From: Pseudoalteromonas umbrosa | GTDB taxonomy: Bacteria > Pseudomonadota > Gammaproteobacteria > Enterobacterales > Alteromonadaceae | NCBI RefSeq assembly: GCF_030125375.1 | Contig: NZ_JASJUU010000001.1 | Span: 1,347,354 to 1,411,353 of the forward strand | DNA length: 64,000 bases | Direction: 5' to 3' | In this document: positions 26,851 through 35,756 of the stretch, piece after piece | How positions within the stretch are numbered: the first letter of the stretch is position 1 | How the letters are laid out: the number at the start of each line of letters is the position of its first letter | Position numbers and translations under genes: made by a program | Notes under the pieces: generated by a model | What the model was told of the DNA's origin: nothing | The model's database searches: none | Seen by the model: the letters and a program-made list of their open reading frames with translations, nothing else

Positions 26851-28035
26851 ATGCGCCTTATCATCGGCATTCGTAACTTTGTCTTAAAACTACTATACAG
26901 AGCGGTTCGTCCGCTGATATTCCTGATGGACCCAGAAGATGCTCACTACATGTTTAAACGTGTCGGAGTGATGCTGGGCTCAAACTTTCTAACCCGCTGG
27001 CTCACTTCTTTTTTCTTCAACTACGGCCATCGCAGCCTGAAGATTGAAGTTGACGGTATTAAATATAGAAACCCGTTAGGTTTATCCGCAGGCTTTGACA
27101 AAGATGGCGAATTAACCAAGATTTACCCATCGATTGGATTTGGCTTGGCTGAACTTGGTTCATTTACAGGTGAAGTTTGTCCAGGAAACCCAGGCAAACG
27201 TTTATTTAGAATGGTCAAGTCAAAATCAATTCTCGTTTGGTACGGTCTGAATAACCAAGGTGCTGAGAAAATTTCATCACGATTAAAAGGTGTGAATTTT
27301 GGTAAATTAAAAGTAGGGATAAACGCTGCTAAATCGAATATAACGCCGGAGTTTGATCTACAAGATTCTATCGACGACTACACCAAAACAATGGAGCTAT
27401 TCAAAGATATAGGCGATTACTATACTATCAACATAAGCTGTCCAAATACACAAGATGGCGAACCATTTGTTGATAAAGACAATCTAGATGCATTACTTAT
27501 CGCAGTAAACAAGCACAGAGTTGATGGCCGCCCTATCTATGTCAAACTCGCTGCAGACATGACTTTAGATGAGATTAACATCATTGTTGATGCTTGCGTT
27601 GAACATAAAATGGATGGCGTTGTATTAACCAACCTCGCTAAACCCAAGTTCAACCAAGAATATGTCAAAGAAGAGCTCCCCTTCCACAAAGGTGCCATGA
27701 GTGGACTACCGCTTCAGCGTATTTCTACCAACGTAATCAGACACGTTTATAGAAGAACTCGCGGTAAACTCACAATTATTGGTGTAGGTGGTGTATTCAC
27801 AGCCAAAGACGCCTATGAAAAAATTACTTCTGGCGCAAGCATCTTGCACATGATTTCAACACTCATATTTGACGGACCGCAAAATATTAGCGAGATCAAT
27901 CGTGGGCTTGTCAAGTTGTTGAAGGCCGATGGCTTTAATTCTATTGAAGAAGCTGTTGGTTCGAGAAACCCGCTGCCCAAGATAAAGGCAGTCAAGGACG
28001 AAGACGCTAACAAGGAAGTAAGCTCTGCAGCATAA
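26851..28035 (+). CDS. Divergent class 2 dihydroorotate dehydrogenase-like protein
   Basis: About 394 residues, longer than E. coli PyrD (336). Membrane-associating N terminus (about 1-35), then the FMN barrel: NPLGLSAGFDKDGE, YGLNNQGAEKI, NISCPNT, VKLAADM, VLTNLAKP, GAMSGLPLQ, IGVGGVFTAKDAYEKI. Class 2 enzymes pass electrons to quinone and have Ser as catalytic base in NISSPN; this one has Cys there, as in class 1. The phosphate-binding block usually YSGFIF reads ISTLIF, and a C-terminal charged tail is extra. It may be a paralogue with another substrate. GGAGG stands 6 nt before the ATG. Confidence 0.8.
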   Translation: MRLIIGIRNFVLKLLYRAVRPLIFLMDPEDAHYMFKRVGVMLGSNFLTRWLTSFFFNYGHRSLKIEVDGIKYRNPLGLSAGFDKDGELTKIYPSIGFGLAELGSFTGEVCPGNPGKRLFRMVKSKSILVWYGLNNQGAEKISSRLKGVNFGKLKVGINAAKSNITPEFDLQDSIDDYTKTMELFKDIGDYYTINISCPNTQDGEPFVDKDNLDALLIAVNKHRVDGRPIYVKLAADMTLDEINIIVDACVEHKMDGVVLTNLAKPKFNQEYVKEELPFHKGAMSGLPLQRISTNVIRHVYRRTRGKLTIIGVGGVFTAKDAYEKITSGASILHMISTLIFDGPQNISEINRGLVKLLKADGFNSIEEAVGSRNPLPKIKAVKDEDANKEVSSAA

Positions 28036-28060
28036 GTTGCAATCAAAAGTTGATGCTACG

Positions 28061-28102
28061 AGTGGTGATAACTTTTTTCATTCTCCAAAGTTTATCACCA
28101 CT
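28061..28102. terminator. Bidirectional terminator-like hairpin
   Basis: An 11-bp perfect stem, AGTGGTGATAA (28061-28071) with TTATCACCACT (28092-28102), extendable by four more pairs past one bulged T, followed by ATTTT on the plus strand. Lies between two convergent genes (stops at 28035 and 28120). Confidence 0.7.
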
Positions 28103-28119
28103 ATTTTAAACCTGTTTGC

Positions 28120-28635
28120 TCAGTCTGGTATTGGCGACGCCAAGTTTGAACTATCGGCTAAAAATTGTGCCTTTGGGTGTCCCTCAAGTTGGGTTTCGAC
28201 TTTATGTGTTTGAGAACGTTCAACATCGATGATAATAATCACATCACCAGCATCGAGGTGCTCGTTGACAAGTAATTGGAAATACTCATCAAATGACTTT
28301 CCTGCTAGTTTTACGATGAACATGACAACAAAACCACCAATAATACTTGCTGCTAGAGCTTGTATTAAAAATTTATTTGTTAAGTCAGTAAAAAAATACA
28401 TGAAAGTCAGTAATGCTAATGCAGTTGCGCCTGCGAGTAAAAAAGCTCTCTTTCTTGCTGACAATATTTGTGTTTTCTCTATCTGAGTTGAGCCGTGTAA
28501 ATGATGCGTCTTAATACCGCTTTCATCCCGAGATAGTACGTAAAAATGGTGATCATCAATACCTAGTTGATGTACTTCGTCCGAAATCATTTCTGCATCA
28601 TCCAAGCTATCTGTGGAATAAAATAGTCTTTTCAT
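28120..28635 (-). CDS. Two-helix membrane protein with soluble N-terminal domain
   Basis: About 171 residues. An N-terminal soluble part (KRLFYSTDSLDDAEMISDEVHQLGI) resembles the GS17M/YflT-like stress domain and is followed by two membrane helices (about 63-83 and 88-108) and an acidic C-terminal domain. The ATG at 28635 has GGAG 8 nt upstream; the longer open frame starts near the FNR-like box and is unlikely. Divergent from the cyo operon. Role unknown. Confidence 0.75.
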   Translation of the reverse strand: MKRLFYSTDSLDDAEMISDEVHQLGIDDHHFYVLSRDESGIKTHHLHGSTQIEKTQILSARKRAFLLAGATALALLTFMYFFTDLTNKFLIQALAASIIGGFVVMFIVKLAGKSFDEYFQLLVNEHLDAGDVIIIIDVERSQTHKVETQLEGHPKAQFLADSSNLASPIPD

Positions 28636-28726
28636 ATCGCACGCTCCAGAATTATTTTTGACGGTGTCAATACGAAGTCTAGACATAAATCGCTCAAAAA
28701 ACATCTAAATTTGAATTTAGTACGTA

Positions 28727-28740
28727 TTGATGTAGGTCAA
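28727..28740. promoter_or_regulatory. FNR/EtrA-like box upstream of cyo
   Basis: TTGATGTAGGTCAA matches nine of the ten defined bases of the FNR consensus TTGATnnnnATCAA. It lies in the divergent gap, about 145 nt upstream of cyoA and 92 nt upstream of the minus-strand gene. FNR represses cyo in E. coli, which makes the placement sensible. Confidence 0.55.
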
Positions 28741-28777
28741 GTCAATCTTGAATTTTAGCTGCATTCCCTATAACATT

Positions 28778-28792
28778 CCCCTCCGAGAGGGG
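28778..28792. repeat. GC-rich inverted repeat in the cyo leader
   Basis: CCCCTC and GAGGGG separated by CGA form a perfect 6-bp palindrome in an AT-rich gap, about 92 nt before cyoA. It could be an operator or an RNA hairpin. A second small repeat, GGTAAT (28845-28850) with ATTACC (28857-28862), lies closer to the ribosome-binding site. Confidence 0.5.
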
Positions 28793-28884
28793 TGTGAATG
28801 GAAACAGTTCTCAATTGCATTAATCTCGTTAATTTATTCAGGCAGGTAATGGGGTAATTACCCGCGATATCAAGTAGGTTGAAT

Positions 28885-29733
28885 ATGCTGAAAAAGTCCT
28901 TGTCATTCGTAATGGTTTTTACGATGGCGTTTCTTCTAACAGGTTGTGAGCTAGCGCTTTTTGACCCTGCGGGTCCAATTGGTGAGCAGGCGAAAGACCT
29001 GATTATAATTTCTGTGGCTTTATTACTTATTGTAATAATCCCTGTATTATTTATGTCTATTTACTTCCCGTACAAGTATCGTACTAGCAATAAAAAAGCT
29101 GAGTACAAGCCGTCGTGGGAACACTCAACAAAAATCGAACTTGTTGTTTGGATTGTGCCTTGTATGATCATCGCAGCACTTGCATATTTCACATATGTCA
29201 CGTCTCACACTCTAGACCCGCGTAAGCCGCTAGGTAAAGACAAAGACACATTGACTATTCAAGTAGTGGCAATGGACTGGAAATGGCTATTCATCTATCC
29301 AGAGCAGCAAATTGCAACCGTCAACGAAATCTCAATCCCAGTAAATACGCCGGTAGAGTTCCTAATCACTTCAGACACAGTGATGAACTCATTCTTCATT
29401 CCGCGTTTGGGTAGCCAGATTTATGCGATGGCTGGTATGGAAAATAGACTTAACCTGATGGCATCTAAAGAAGGTACCTTCCGCGGTATGTCTGCCAACT
29501 ACAGTGGTTTTGGTTTCTCAGGCATGAAGTTCAAAACTCACTCTGTAGATCAAGCTGGCTTCGATGCTTGGGTTAATAAAGTAAAAGCATCAGAGTATGT
29601 GCTAGACGAACCTACTTACAAAGCGCTTAGCGAGAAATCAAAAGACCATCCTGTAGTTTACTACTCGGATGTCGACCCTCTGCACTTTAAGAAAACCATA
29701 GAGAAATACACTGGGGTTCAAAATGGCAAGTAA
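28885..29733 (+). CDS. cyoA: Cytochrome bo3 ubiquinol oxidase subunit II
   Basis: About 282 residues. Lipoprotein signal ending at [15 protein letters not shown] as in E. coli CyoA, two membrane helices (about 40-62 and 85-105), then the periplasmic cupredoxin-like domain ([38 protein letters not shown]). The CuA-binding Cys/His set of cytochrome c oxidases is absent, so the electron donor is ubiquinol. The ATG at 28885 has AGG 6 nt upstream; a TTG two codons earlier is also open. First gene of the operon and overlaps cyoB by 11 nt. Confidence 0.96.
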   Translation: MLKKSLSFVMVFTMAFLLTGCELALFDPAGPIGEQAKDLIIISVALLLIVIIPVLFMSIYFPYKYRTSNKKAEYKPSWEHSTKIELVVWIVPCMIIAALAYFTYVTSHTLDPRKPLGKDKDTLTIQVVAMDWKWLFIYPEQQIATVNEISIPVNTPVEFLITSDTVMNSFFIPRLGSQIYAMAGMENRLNLMASKEGTFRGMSANYSGFGFSGMKFKTHSVDQAGFDAWVNKVKASEYVLDEPTYKALSEKSKDHPVVYYSDVDPLHFKKTIEKYTGVQNGK

Positions 29734-31759
29734 AGCTACCATAATCACAGATCCGGATCCGCTCACGGGTAAACTGACCTGGGATTCTATTCCTGTTCAT
29801 GACCCTGTTATTTTGCCAGTAATGATCTGTGCAATACTTGGCGGTATCTTCCTATTCGCACTTATTACCAAAATGGGTAAGTGGAAATACCTTTGGGAAG
29901 AATGGTTCACTTCAGTGGATCACAAAAAAATAGGTATTATGTACATCATCGCAGCGATTGTGATGCTGATCCGTGGTTTCGCGGATGCAATTATGATGCG
30001 TACTCACCAAGCGTTAGCAACCGCTGACAGCGTGGGAGCGGGTTATCTACCTCCAGAACACTATGACCAGATCTTTACTGCTCACGGTGTAATCATGATT
30101 TTCTTCGTAGCCATGCCTTTAGTTGTTGGCTTGATGAACATTGTTGTACCTCTACAAATCGGTGCGCGTGACGTTGCATTCCCATTCCTGAACTCTTTGA
30201 GCTTCTGGTTATTCGTGGTAGGTGCATTACTAGTTAACATTTCACTATTCGTTGGTGAGTTTGCTGCAACTGGTTGGTTAGCATATCCGCCGTTATCAGG
30301 TATTGAATACAGTCCCTGGGTCGGGGTCGATTATTGGCTCTGGGCACTTCAGATCTCAGGTATTGGTACTCTACTAACGGGTGTTAACTTCTTCGTTACT
30401 ATCATCAGAATGCGTGCGCCTGGCATGAAGCTTATGCAAATGCCTGTATTCACATGGACTTCTCTGTGTGCAAACGTACTAATCATTTTGTCGTTCCCTA
30501 TCCTTACTGTAACTATCACGCTTCTAACGCTAGATAGATACCTAGGTACAAACTTCTTCACTAATGACCTTGGTGGTAACCAAATGATGTATGTAAACCT
30601 CATTTGGGCATGGGGTCACCCAGAAGTTTATATTCTGATTCTACCTGCATTTGGTATTTTCTCTGAAATTGCGGCTACATTCTCTCGCAAACGCCTATTC
30701 GGTTATACATCACTTGTATGGGCAACAGCCGTTATCATGGTTCTAGCAATGGTTGTATGGCTACACCACTTCTTCACCATGGGTGCAGGTTCAAGTGTAA
30801 ATGCCTTCTTCGGTATCGCCACCATGATCATAGCCGTCCCCACCGGTGTTAAGATCTTTAACTGGCTATTCACTATGTACAAAGGCCGTGTTGAATTCAC
30901 AGCTTCTATGTGGTGGACATGTAGTTTCCTATTCACGTTCACAATCGGTGGTATGACAGGTGTAATGCTAGCAGTACCTGCTGCTGACTTCGTACTACAT
31001 AACAGCTTGTTCCTAATTGCACACTTCCACAATGTAATCATTGGTGGTGCAGTATTTGGTTACTTCGCAGGTCTTACTTACTGGTGGCCAAAAGCAACTG
31101 GTTGGATGCTGAACGAGAAACTTAATAAGCTTTCTTGTGCACTATGGACAATCGGTTTCTTCGTTGCATTCATGCCGCTATACATCCTTGGTTTCAACGG
31201 TATGACTCGTCGTCTTAACTACTATGACAACCCAGAGTGGACACCACTACTGATCGTTGCAATGGTTGGTGCGTTCATCGTTGCTGCTGGTATCGCTGTT
31301 CAGTTCTATATGGGCTACGTGAGCTTCAGAGACCGTAAGCAAAATATGGACGTAACTGGTGATCCGTGGGATGGTCGTACTCTTGAGTGGGCTACTTCGT
31401 CACCTCCTCCATTCTACAACTTTGCTAAGCTGCCTAAAATCCATGACCGTGATGAGCATCATTACAAGAAAGAGCATGGCATTGCTTACCAAAAGCCTGA
31501 GAAGTACTCAAAGATCCACATGCCTTCAAATACATGGGCTGGCTTTGTGATCAGTGCATTCTCACTATCTTTAGGTTTCGGTTTCGTATGGCACATCTGG
31601 TGGATGGTTATCGCTAGCTTCATCGGTATTGTAGCTTCTTGGATTGCGTACTCATTTGATCGCAACAAAGACTACTACGTACCAGTAGATCAAGTTGAAG
31701 AAATCGAGTCAAAGCACTTGGCAGCTGTTGCAGAACACGCAGCTAATAAAGGCAAGTAG
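29723..31759 (+). CDS. cyoB: Cytochrome bo3 ubiquinol oxidase subunit I
   Basis: 678 residues, about 15 membrane helices, catalytic subunit of the heme-copper oxidase. [17 protein letters not shown] supplies the CuB His and the cross-linked Tyr, HHFFTMG two further CuB His, and [11 protein letters not shown] the heme ligands; [11 protein letters not shown] carries the low-spin heme His. Reduces O2 to water while pumping protons. Codon use is noticeably tuned towards frequent codons, as expected for a highly expressed gene. Confidence 0.98.
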   Translation: MASKATIITDPDPLTGKLTWDSIPVHDPVILPVMICAILGGIFLFALITKMGKWKYLWEEWFTSVDHKKIGIMYIIAAIVMLIRGFADAIMMRTHQALATADSVGAGYLPPEHYDQIFTAHGVIMIFFVAMPLVVGLMNIVVPLQIGARDVAFPFLNSLSFWLFVVGALLVNISLFVGEFAATGWLAYPPLSGIEYSPWVGVDYWLWALQISGIGTLLTGVNFFVTIIRMRAPGMKLMQMPVFTWTSLCANVLIILSFPILTVTITLLTLDRYLGTNFFTNDLGGNQMMYVNLIWAWGHPEVYILILPAFGIFSEIAATFSRKRLFGYTSLVWATAVIMVLAMVVWLHHFFTMGAGSSVNAFFGIATMIIAVPTGVKIFNWLFTMYKGRVEFTASMWWTCSFLFTFTIGGMTGVMLAVPAADFVLHNSLFLIAHFHNVIIGGAVFGYFAGLTYWWPKATGWMLNEKLNKLSCALWTIGFFVAFMPLYILGFNGMTRRLNYYDNPEWTPLLIVAMVGAFIVAAGIAVQFYMGYVSFRDRKQNMDVTGDPWDGRTLEWATSSPPPFYNFAKLPKIHDRDEHHYKKEHGIAYQKPEKYSKIHMPSNTWAGFVISAFSLSLGFGFVWHIWWMVIASFIGIVASWIAYSFDRNKDYYVPVDQVEEIESKHLAAVAEHAANKGK

Positions 31760-31775
31760 AGGAAAGTTTTAAATC

Positions 31776-32396
31776 ATGTCAAACGATCACGTAATCGCAA
31801 ACGACGCTCACGATCATCACGATGATCATGAGCATCATGATACCGGTGGTGATACTATATTCGGATTCTGGATATATATCATGAGTGACTGTATTTTGTT
31901 CGCAACTTTGTTTGCAACATATGCAGTACTAAGTGGCGGCTTCGCAGGCGGCCCAACACCAAAAGAGTTATTTGACCTTAATCTAGTTGCAGTTGGTACT
32001 GCGTTCCTACTATTCAGTAGTTTTACGTTTGGTATGGCAATGCTTCAAGCCAACCAGCGCAAGATGAAAGGCATGATCACTTGGTTGGTCATCACATTAC
32101 TCCTAGGCCTTGGTTTCCTTGGCTTAGAAATGTATGAGTTCTGGCACTTCAGTACACTTGGTGCTACGCCGCAAACAAGTGGTTACTGGTCTGCATTCTA
32201 TGCACTAGTAGCAACACACGGTTTGCACGTATTCGGTGGTATCATCTGGATGCTTGTTCTATTCGTTCACTTCAAGCGTGACGGATTTAGTGAAGATAAC
32301 TTGGTAAGACTTTCTTGCCTAAGCTTATTCTGGCACTTCCTAGACATCATCTGGATCTGTGTATTTAGCGTTGTGTACTTAGTAGGAGTGATGTAA
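31776..32396 (+). CDS. cyoC: Cytochrome bo3 ubiquinol oxidase subunit III
   Basis: 206 residues, five membrane helices as in E. coli CyoC. His/Asp-rich N terminus (about 4-25), then FGFWIYIMSDCILFATLFATYAVL and ATHGLHVFGGIIWM, typical of the family. Not catalytic; supports subunit I. Overlaps cyoD by one base (TAATG). Confidence 0.97.
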   Translation: MSNDHVIANDAHDHHDDHEHHDTGGDTIFGFWIYIMSDCILFATLFATYAVLSGGFAGGPTPKELFDLNLVAVGTAFLLFSSFTFGMAMLQANQRKMKGMITWLVITLLLGLGFLGLEMYEFWHFSTLGATPQTSGYWSAFYALVATHGLHVFGGIIWMLVLFVHFKRDGFSEDNLVRLSCLSLFWHFLDIIWICVFSVVYLVGVM

Positions 32397-32737
32397 TGGG
32401 CCACACTAATAATGAACATGGCACTGGCGGTGCATCTCACGGTAGCGTTAAAGAGTACACGATAGGTTTACTTCTATCTCTAGTACTAACTGCTATTCCG
32501 TTTTTAGTTGTAATGTACGATATGGCATCTCCAGCTATCACGCTTGGGATCATCCTAGTTACAGCTATTGCACAGCTATTTGTACAACTTGTATTTTTCT
32601 TACACATGAACTCATCTTCTGAGCAAATATGGAACACTACTTCAGCCGCGTTTATTGTGTTGACAGTGGCCATAGTTGTGATTGGCTCCATTTGGATTAT
32701 GGAGCACCTAAATCACAACATGCTCATGGGACATTAA
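32396..32737 (+). CDS. cyoD: Cytochrome bo3 ubiquinol oxidase subunit IV
   Basis: 113 residues, three membrane helices. KEYTIGLLLSLVLTAIPF and LFVQLVFFLHMNSSSEQ match the CyoD family. Small structural subunit. Between cyoC (1-nt overlap) and cyoE (1-nt gap). Confidence 0.96.
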   Translation: MGHTNNEHGTGGASHGSVKEYTIGLLLSLVLTAIPFLVVMYDMASPAITLGIILVTAIAQLFVQLVFFLHMNSSSEQIWNTTSAAFIVLTVAIVVIGSIWIMEHLNHNMLMGH

Positions 32738-32738
32738 A

Positions 32739-33623
32739 ATGTTAAGAAGTTACCTGTTAATTACAAAACCAGGCATTATCTTTGGTAACTTAATCACTGC
32801 GGTTGCGGGCTACGTGCTCGCAGCCAAAGGTAATATTGATTTCGTTACATTTACAGCAATGATAGTGGGTACAGTTTGTATCATCGCCTCTGGTTGCGTT
32901 TTTAATAATGTGATTGACCGTGACATCGACCAGTTGATGTCACGCACAAAGTACCGAAAGCCACTCTTAGAGTCGATTTCGGTGAACAAAGCTTTGGCTT
33001 ATGCAACCCTTTTGGGTTGCATAGGTTTCGCCTCTTTAGCACTGTATGCATCAATGATGAGCTTTTATTTCGGTGTGCTAGGCTTCGTGGTATACGTTGG
33101 TCTTTACACGCTTTATTATAAAAGAAAATCTATATACGGTACTTTTGTAGGCAGTATTTCTGGCGCATGTCCTCCTGTTATGGGGTACTGTGCTGTTAAC
33201 GGTCAATTTGATATTGGCGCCGTTGTGATCTTGGCAATCTTCTGTATTTGGCAAATCCCGCATTCTTATGCCATTGCTATTTACCGATTCAAAGACTACA
33301 AAGACGCAAATATTCCAGTTTTACCAATCGTCAGTGGTGTTGAAGTTGCTAGAAAACACATGATTGGCTTTATTGTTGCCTTTACTGTACTTGCACTTTC
33401 TCTATTCACGTTGAACTATGTTGGCGCTATTTTCGCCTCATTTACGTTCATCATTGGTTTGATCTGGCTATTGAGCACAATTTTCGACTTCCATCGTATG
33501 GACAATCATACTTGGGCAAAACGCGTATTTATTTTATCGCTGGTTGCCATTACTTCTATGAGTGTTCTGATGTCAGTTGATTTTGCTCATATTGACCAAA
33601 ATGCATATGTGACAGCAAGGTAG
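32739..33623 (+). CDS. cyoE: Protoheme IX farnesyltransferase (heme O synthase)
   Basis: 294 residues, about nine membrane helices. Adds a farnesyl tail to heme B to give heme O for the oxidase. NNVIDRDIDQLMSRTKYRKPL is the prenyltransferase diphosphate site; YKRKSIYGTFVGSISGACPPVMGY and YRFKDYKDANIPVLP are conserved. In the cyo operon directly after cyoD. Confidence 0.97.
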   Translation: MLRSYLLITKPGIIFGNLITAVAGYVLAAKGNIDFVTFTAMIVGTVCIIASGCVFNNVIDRDIDQLMSRTKYRKPLLESISVNKALAYATLLGCIGFASLALYASMMSFYFGVLGFVVYVGLYTLYYKRKSIYGTFVGSISGACPPVMGYCAVNGQFDIGAVVILAIFCIWQIPHSYAIAIYRFKDYKDANIPVLPIVSGVEVARKHMIGFIVAFTVLALSLFTLNYVGAIFASFTFIIGLIWLLSTIFDFHRMDNHTWAKRVFILSLVAITSMSVLMSVDFAHIDQNAYVTAR

Positions 33624-33627
33624 AGTT

Positions 33628-34233
33628 ATGAAGCAGTTTAAAGCCGCTCACTTACATTGGATTTTATCTTTTCTTGGTATTATTGGACTCATTTGGTTTT
33701 ATCTATCAACAACCACTAAAGACTTTAACGAAACAAGAAAGTCGTTCGATGAATTGGGTGGAGATTTTACGCTGCAAAGCTATGCCGGACCTGTTTCGCT
33801 CTCTGATTATAAAGGCCAAGTCGTCGTCATGTACTTCGGCTACCTGTCTTGTGCAGAGGTATGCCCTAACTCTCTGGCGGTAATGACAAATGCATTTATG
33901 CGTTTAGAGAAGCAAGGGCTTGATCAGGTGCAGGGCTTACTTGTTACAGTAGACCCTGCGCGTGATACAGTAGAAGATTTAAAGGAATATACTGACTACT
34001 TTCACGAGCGTATTACTGGTTTGACTGGCAGCGCTGCGCAAACCAAAGAAGTTGGTGGATTATATGGTGTTTATTATGATGACGAAAACCTTGAAGAGTC
34101 TTTTATGGAGTACTCGGTAGCCCACGCGTCAAGATTCTACATAATAAATAAAGAAGGCGATTTAATTACCGCTATGAGCCATACAACAACGCCTAATGAA
34201 CTTGCAGCTCAAATTAGAGAGCTTATGCTATGA
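33628..34233 (+). CDS. SCO1/SenC-family copper chaperone
   Basis: 201 residues with one N-terminal membrane helix (about 10-26) and a thioredoxin-like periplasmic domain. The copper-binding CAEVC motif lies in YFGYLSCAEVCPNSL and the third ligand His in SVAHASRFYII. SCO proteins usually load CuA of cytochrome c oxidase. Here the partner is a quinol oxidase lacking CuA, so it may serve CuB or act as a redox protein. Four nt after cyoE and overlapping the next gene by 4 nt. Confidence 0.92.
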   Translation: MKQFKAAHLHWILSFLGIIGLIWFYLSTTTKDFNETRKSFDELGGDFTLQSYAGPVSLSDYKGQVVVMYFGYLSCAEVCPNSLAVMTNAFMRLEKQGLDQVQGLLVTVDPARDTVEDLKEYTDYFHERITGLTGSAAQTKEVGGLYGVYYDDENLEESFMEYSVAHASRFYIINKEGDLITAMSHTTTPNELAAQIRELML

Positions 34234-34718
34234 AGACACATTTATTCATAGCTGGCCTTTTAATGGCAAGTACTCAGGTGGTTGCAAAAAACTCGATTGA
34301 AACGATTATTGAAAAATATGATGTCAAACATTGTCATAGTGAATTAAAAGCGATGGCGGGAGATATTATTGGATCAAAGAAACATCGTTTGTTGGTATCA
34401 AACCAAACCAGCAAAAATGAACTTGAAACTTTGTTGGTAACGGGTGTACTTGAATATAAAGATAGACAAAGCCATATCACTTTTTCTATGTCTCACAGTG
34501 CGGGCCATTGTGAAGTAGCGTATAAAGAAAGCTTTGCTGTTAAAAACCCATGCATTGTGGTGCGTGAGGAAGTATTCAAAAAGTGGCTATTTAAAGGTAA
34601 ATTGAACGACGAGACTCATGTTTTTGCTCATAAAAGAGATGAAAACTTTGTTGGCTATATGACCAGCACAAAAGACGGTTCTTATTGTTTAGTTAGCCGT
34701 CAGAAGAAGACTTCTTAG
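34230..34718 (+). CDS. Secreted protein at the end of the cyo operon, unknown
   Basis: 162 residues with a signal peptide (ending QVVA, about residue 19) and four Cys in the mature part (HCHS, GHCEVA, NPCIV, YCLV), suggesting two disulfides or a metal site. Its ATG overlaps the SCO stop (ATGA), so it is translationally coupled and likely linked to oxidase assembly. No family recognised. Confidence 0.78.
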   Translation: MKTHLFIAGLLMASTQVVAKNSIETIIEKYDVKHCHSELKAMAGDIIGSKKHRLLVSNQTSKNELETLLVTGVLEYKDRQSHITFSMSHSAGHCEVAYKESFAVKNPCIVVREEVFKKWLFKGKLNDETHVFAHKRDENFVGYMTSTKDGSYCLVSRQKKTS

Positions 34719-34731
34719 TCTGTAAAGTTTC

Positions 34732-34754
34732 AGTGCAGTAACCCTTACTGCACT
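34732..34754 (+). terminator. Terminator after the cyo operon
   Basis: Perfect 10-bp stem AGTGCAGTAA / TTACTGCACT with a CCC loop, followed by TCCTTATTT. Stands 14 nt after the last gene of the operon. The tail is only moderately T-rich. Confidence 0.7.
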
Positions 34755-35042
34755 TCCTTATTTCCTACTCATTTATTTTCAAATACATTCGGTAACGACC
34801 AATAAATCTGTGACTTTCCAGATTCAATGTATCATACTGACATCAAATCTAGTTCCCTATAAAACCTATATTTTTCTTTAAAACTACTCTCGTTTCTTAA
34901 CATTGTCATAAAGATTTGAGAGGCTGTTTAATATATTGTAAATAGCACAGTGAAGGTGATTAAAAAATCTATACCTTCACTAATTTTAGACAACTGTGTC
35001 CATTTACACCTGCAAATATAGAACAAAGCGCAATGCAAAACT

Positions 35043-35681
35043 TTATGCGTTCACTAACTGCTTTTGCCTTCTTAGTTTAAAAAGCGATAAAATGACCAAG
35101 ATAAAGGCCATACCAACAACCCCAAAGAGTATTAGCGTTGTTGTGTAATCTTGGGGAGCCTGTGGCCCTTCAATGTAAGCTTCATCAAATTTAAACTGTA
35201 AAGGCTTACCTAAGCTAAAAACAAACTTTTCTCCTTGCTTAGTACCAAAGTCAGCTTTCGCTAGCTGTATACTAGCTTCAGAAGTTGCATCATTGGCCTT
35301 GAAATATACTCTCGCAATTCTGCCATCACCTGATCTACTATCCGAAGGAGCAATTTGGCTAACTATGTAATTAATACTACCTTCCTTCATATTCGTCGAG
35401 TTTTGTAACGTATACAATCGAGCGCTGTCAAAAAAATCGCCGTGCTCAATTTGAATTCCAGCTTCCTTATCATTCTTATCTAGCACCGAAATTTGGTTGG
35501 CATCAAACTGTAAGAATATTTGAGTGCCGTATACGTCAGGTGCTTCTTTGATCATGATATCGACATAAAAATGGCTTCCCATCTTTATATTTTTCTCTGG
35601 CGTGTATAAATATGCTTTCCCCTGTGAGGCAGCAGTAATTAAACTATTGAGAAGAAACAGACTCATTATTAGCAGTTTCAT
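35043..35681 (-). CDS. Membrane-anchored cohesin-like protein
   Basis: 212 residues. Signal peptide (about 1-19), a cohesin-like beta-sandwich (about 22-165) with the family rhythm VYGTQIFLQFDANQISVLD, GDFFDSARLYT, INYIVSQIAPSDSRSGDGRIARVYFKA and SIQLAKADFG, then one membrane helix (about 182-203) and a basic tail (KLRRQK). Cohesins bind dockerins in cellulosomes. The gene 75 nt upstream encodes a protein ending in a dockerin, so a matched pair is likely. The anchor could be in the inner membrane, or the C terminus could be a sorting tail; no known sorting motif is clear. Confidence 0.8.
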   Translation of the reverse strand: MKLLIMSLFLLNSLITAASQGKAYLYTPEKNIKMGSHFYVDIMIKEAPDVYGTQIFLQFDANQISVLDKNDKEAGIQIEHGDFFDSARLYTLQNSTNMKEGSINYIVSQIAPSDSRSGDGRIARVYFKANDATSEASIQLAKADFGTKQGEKFVFSLGKPLQFKFDEAYIEGPQAPQDYTTTLILFGVVGMAFILVILSLFKLRRQKQLVNA

Positions 35682-35756
35682 TATGTTAGTCTCTTTTGGA
35701 GTTAATTTAAAAAGGCCACATGATGGTGCGGCCTATGTACTTATGCAAAGTTCAGA

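Noticed and set aside
30349..31041. Minus-strand open frames inside cyoB
   Set aside because: They are shadows of the strongly conserved cyoB coding sequence.
34755..35042. Gap after the cyo terminator searched for a small RNA or tRNA
   Set aside because: AT-rich with no cloverleaf, no strong hairpin with a T tail and no promoter pair that I could defend.
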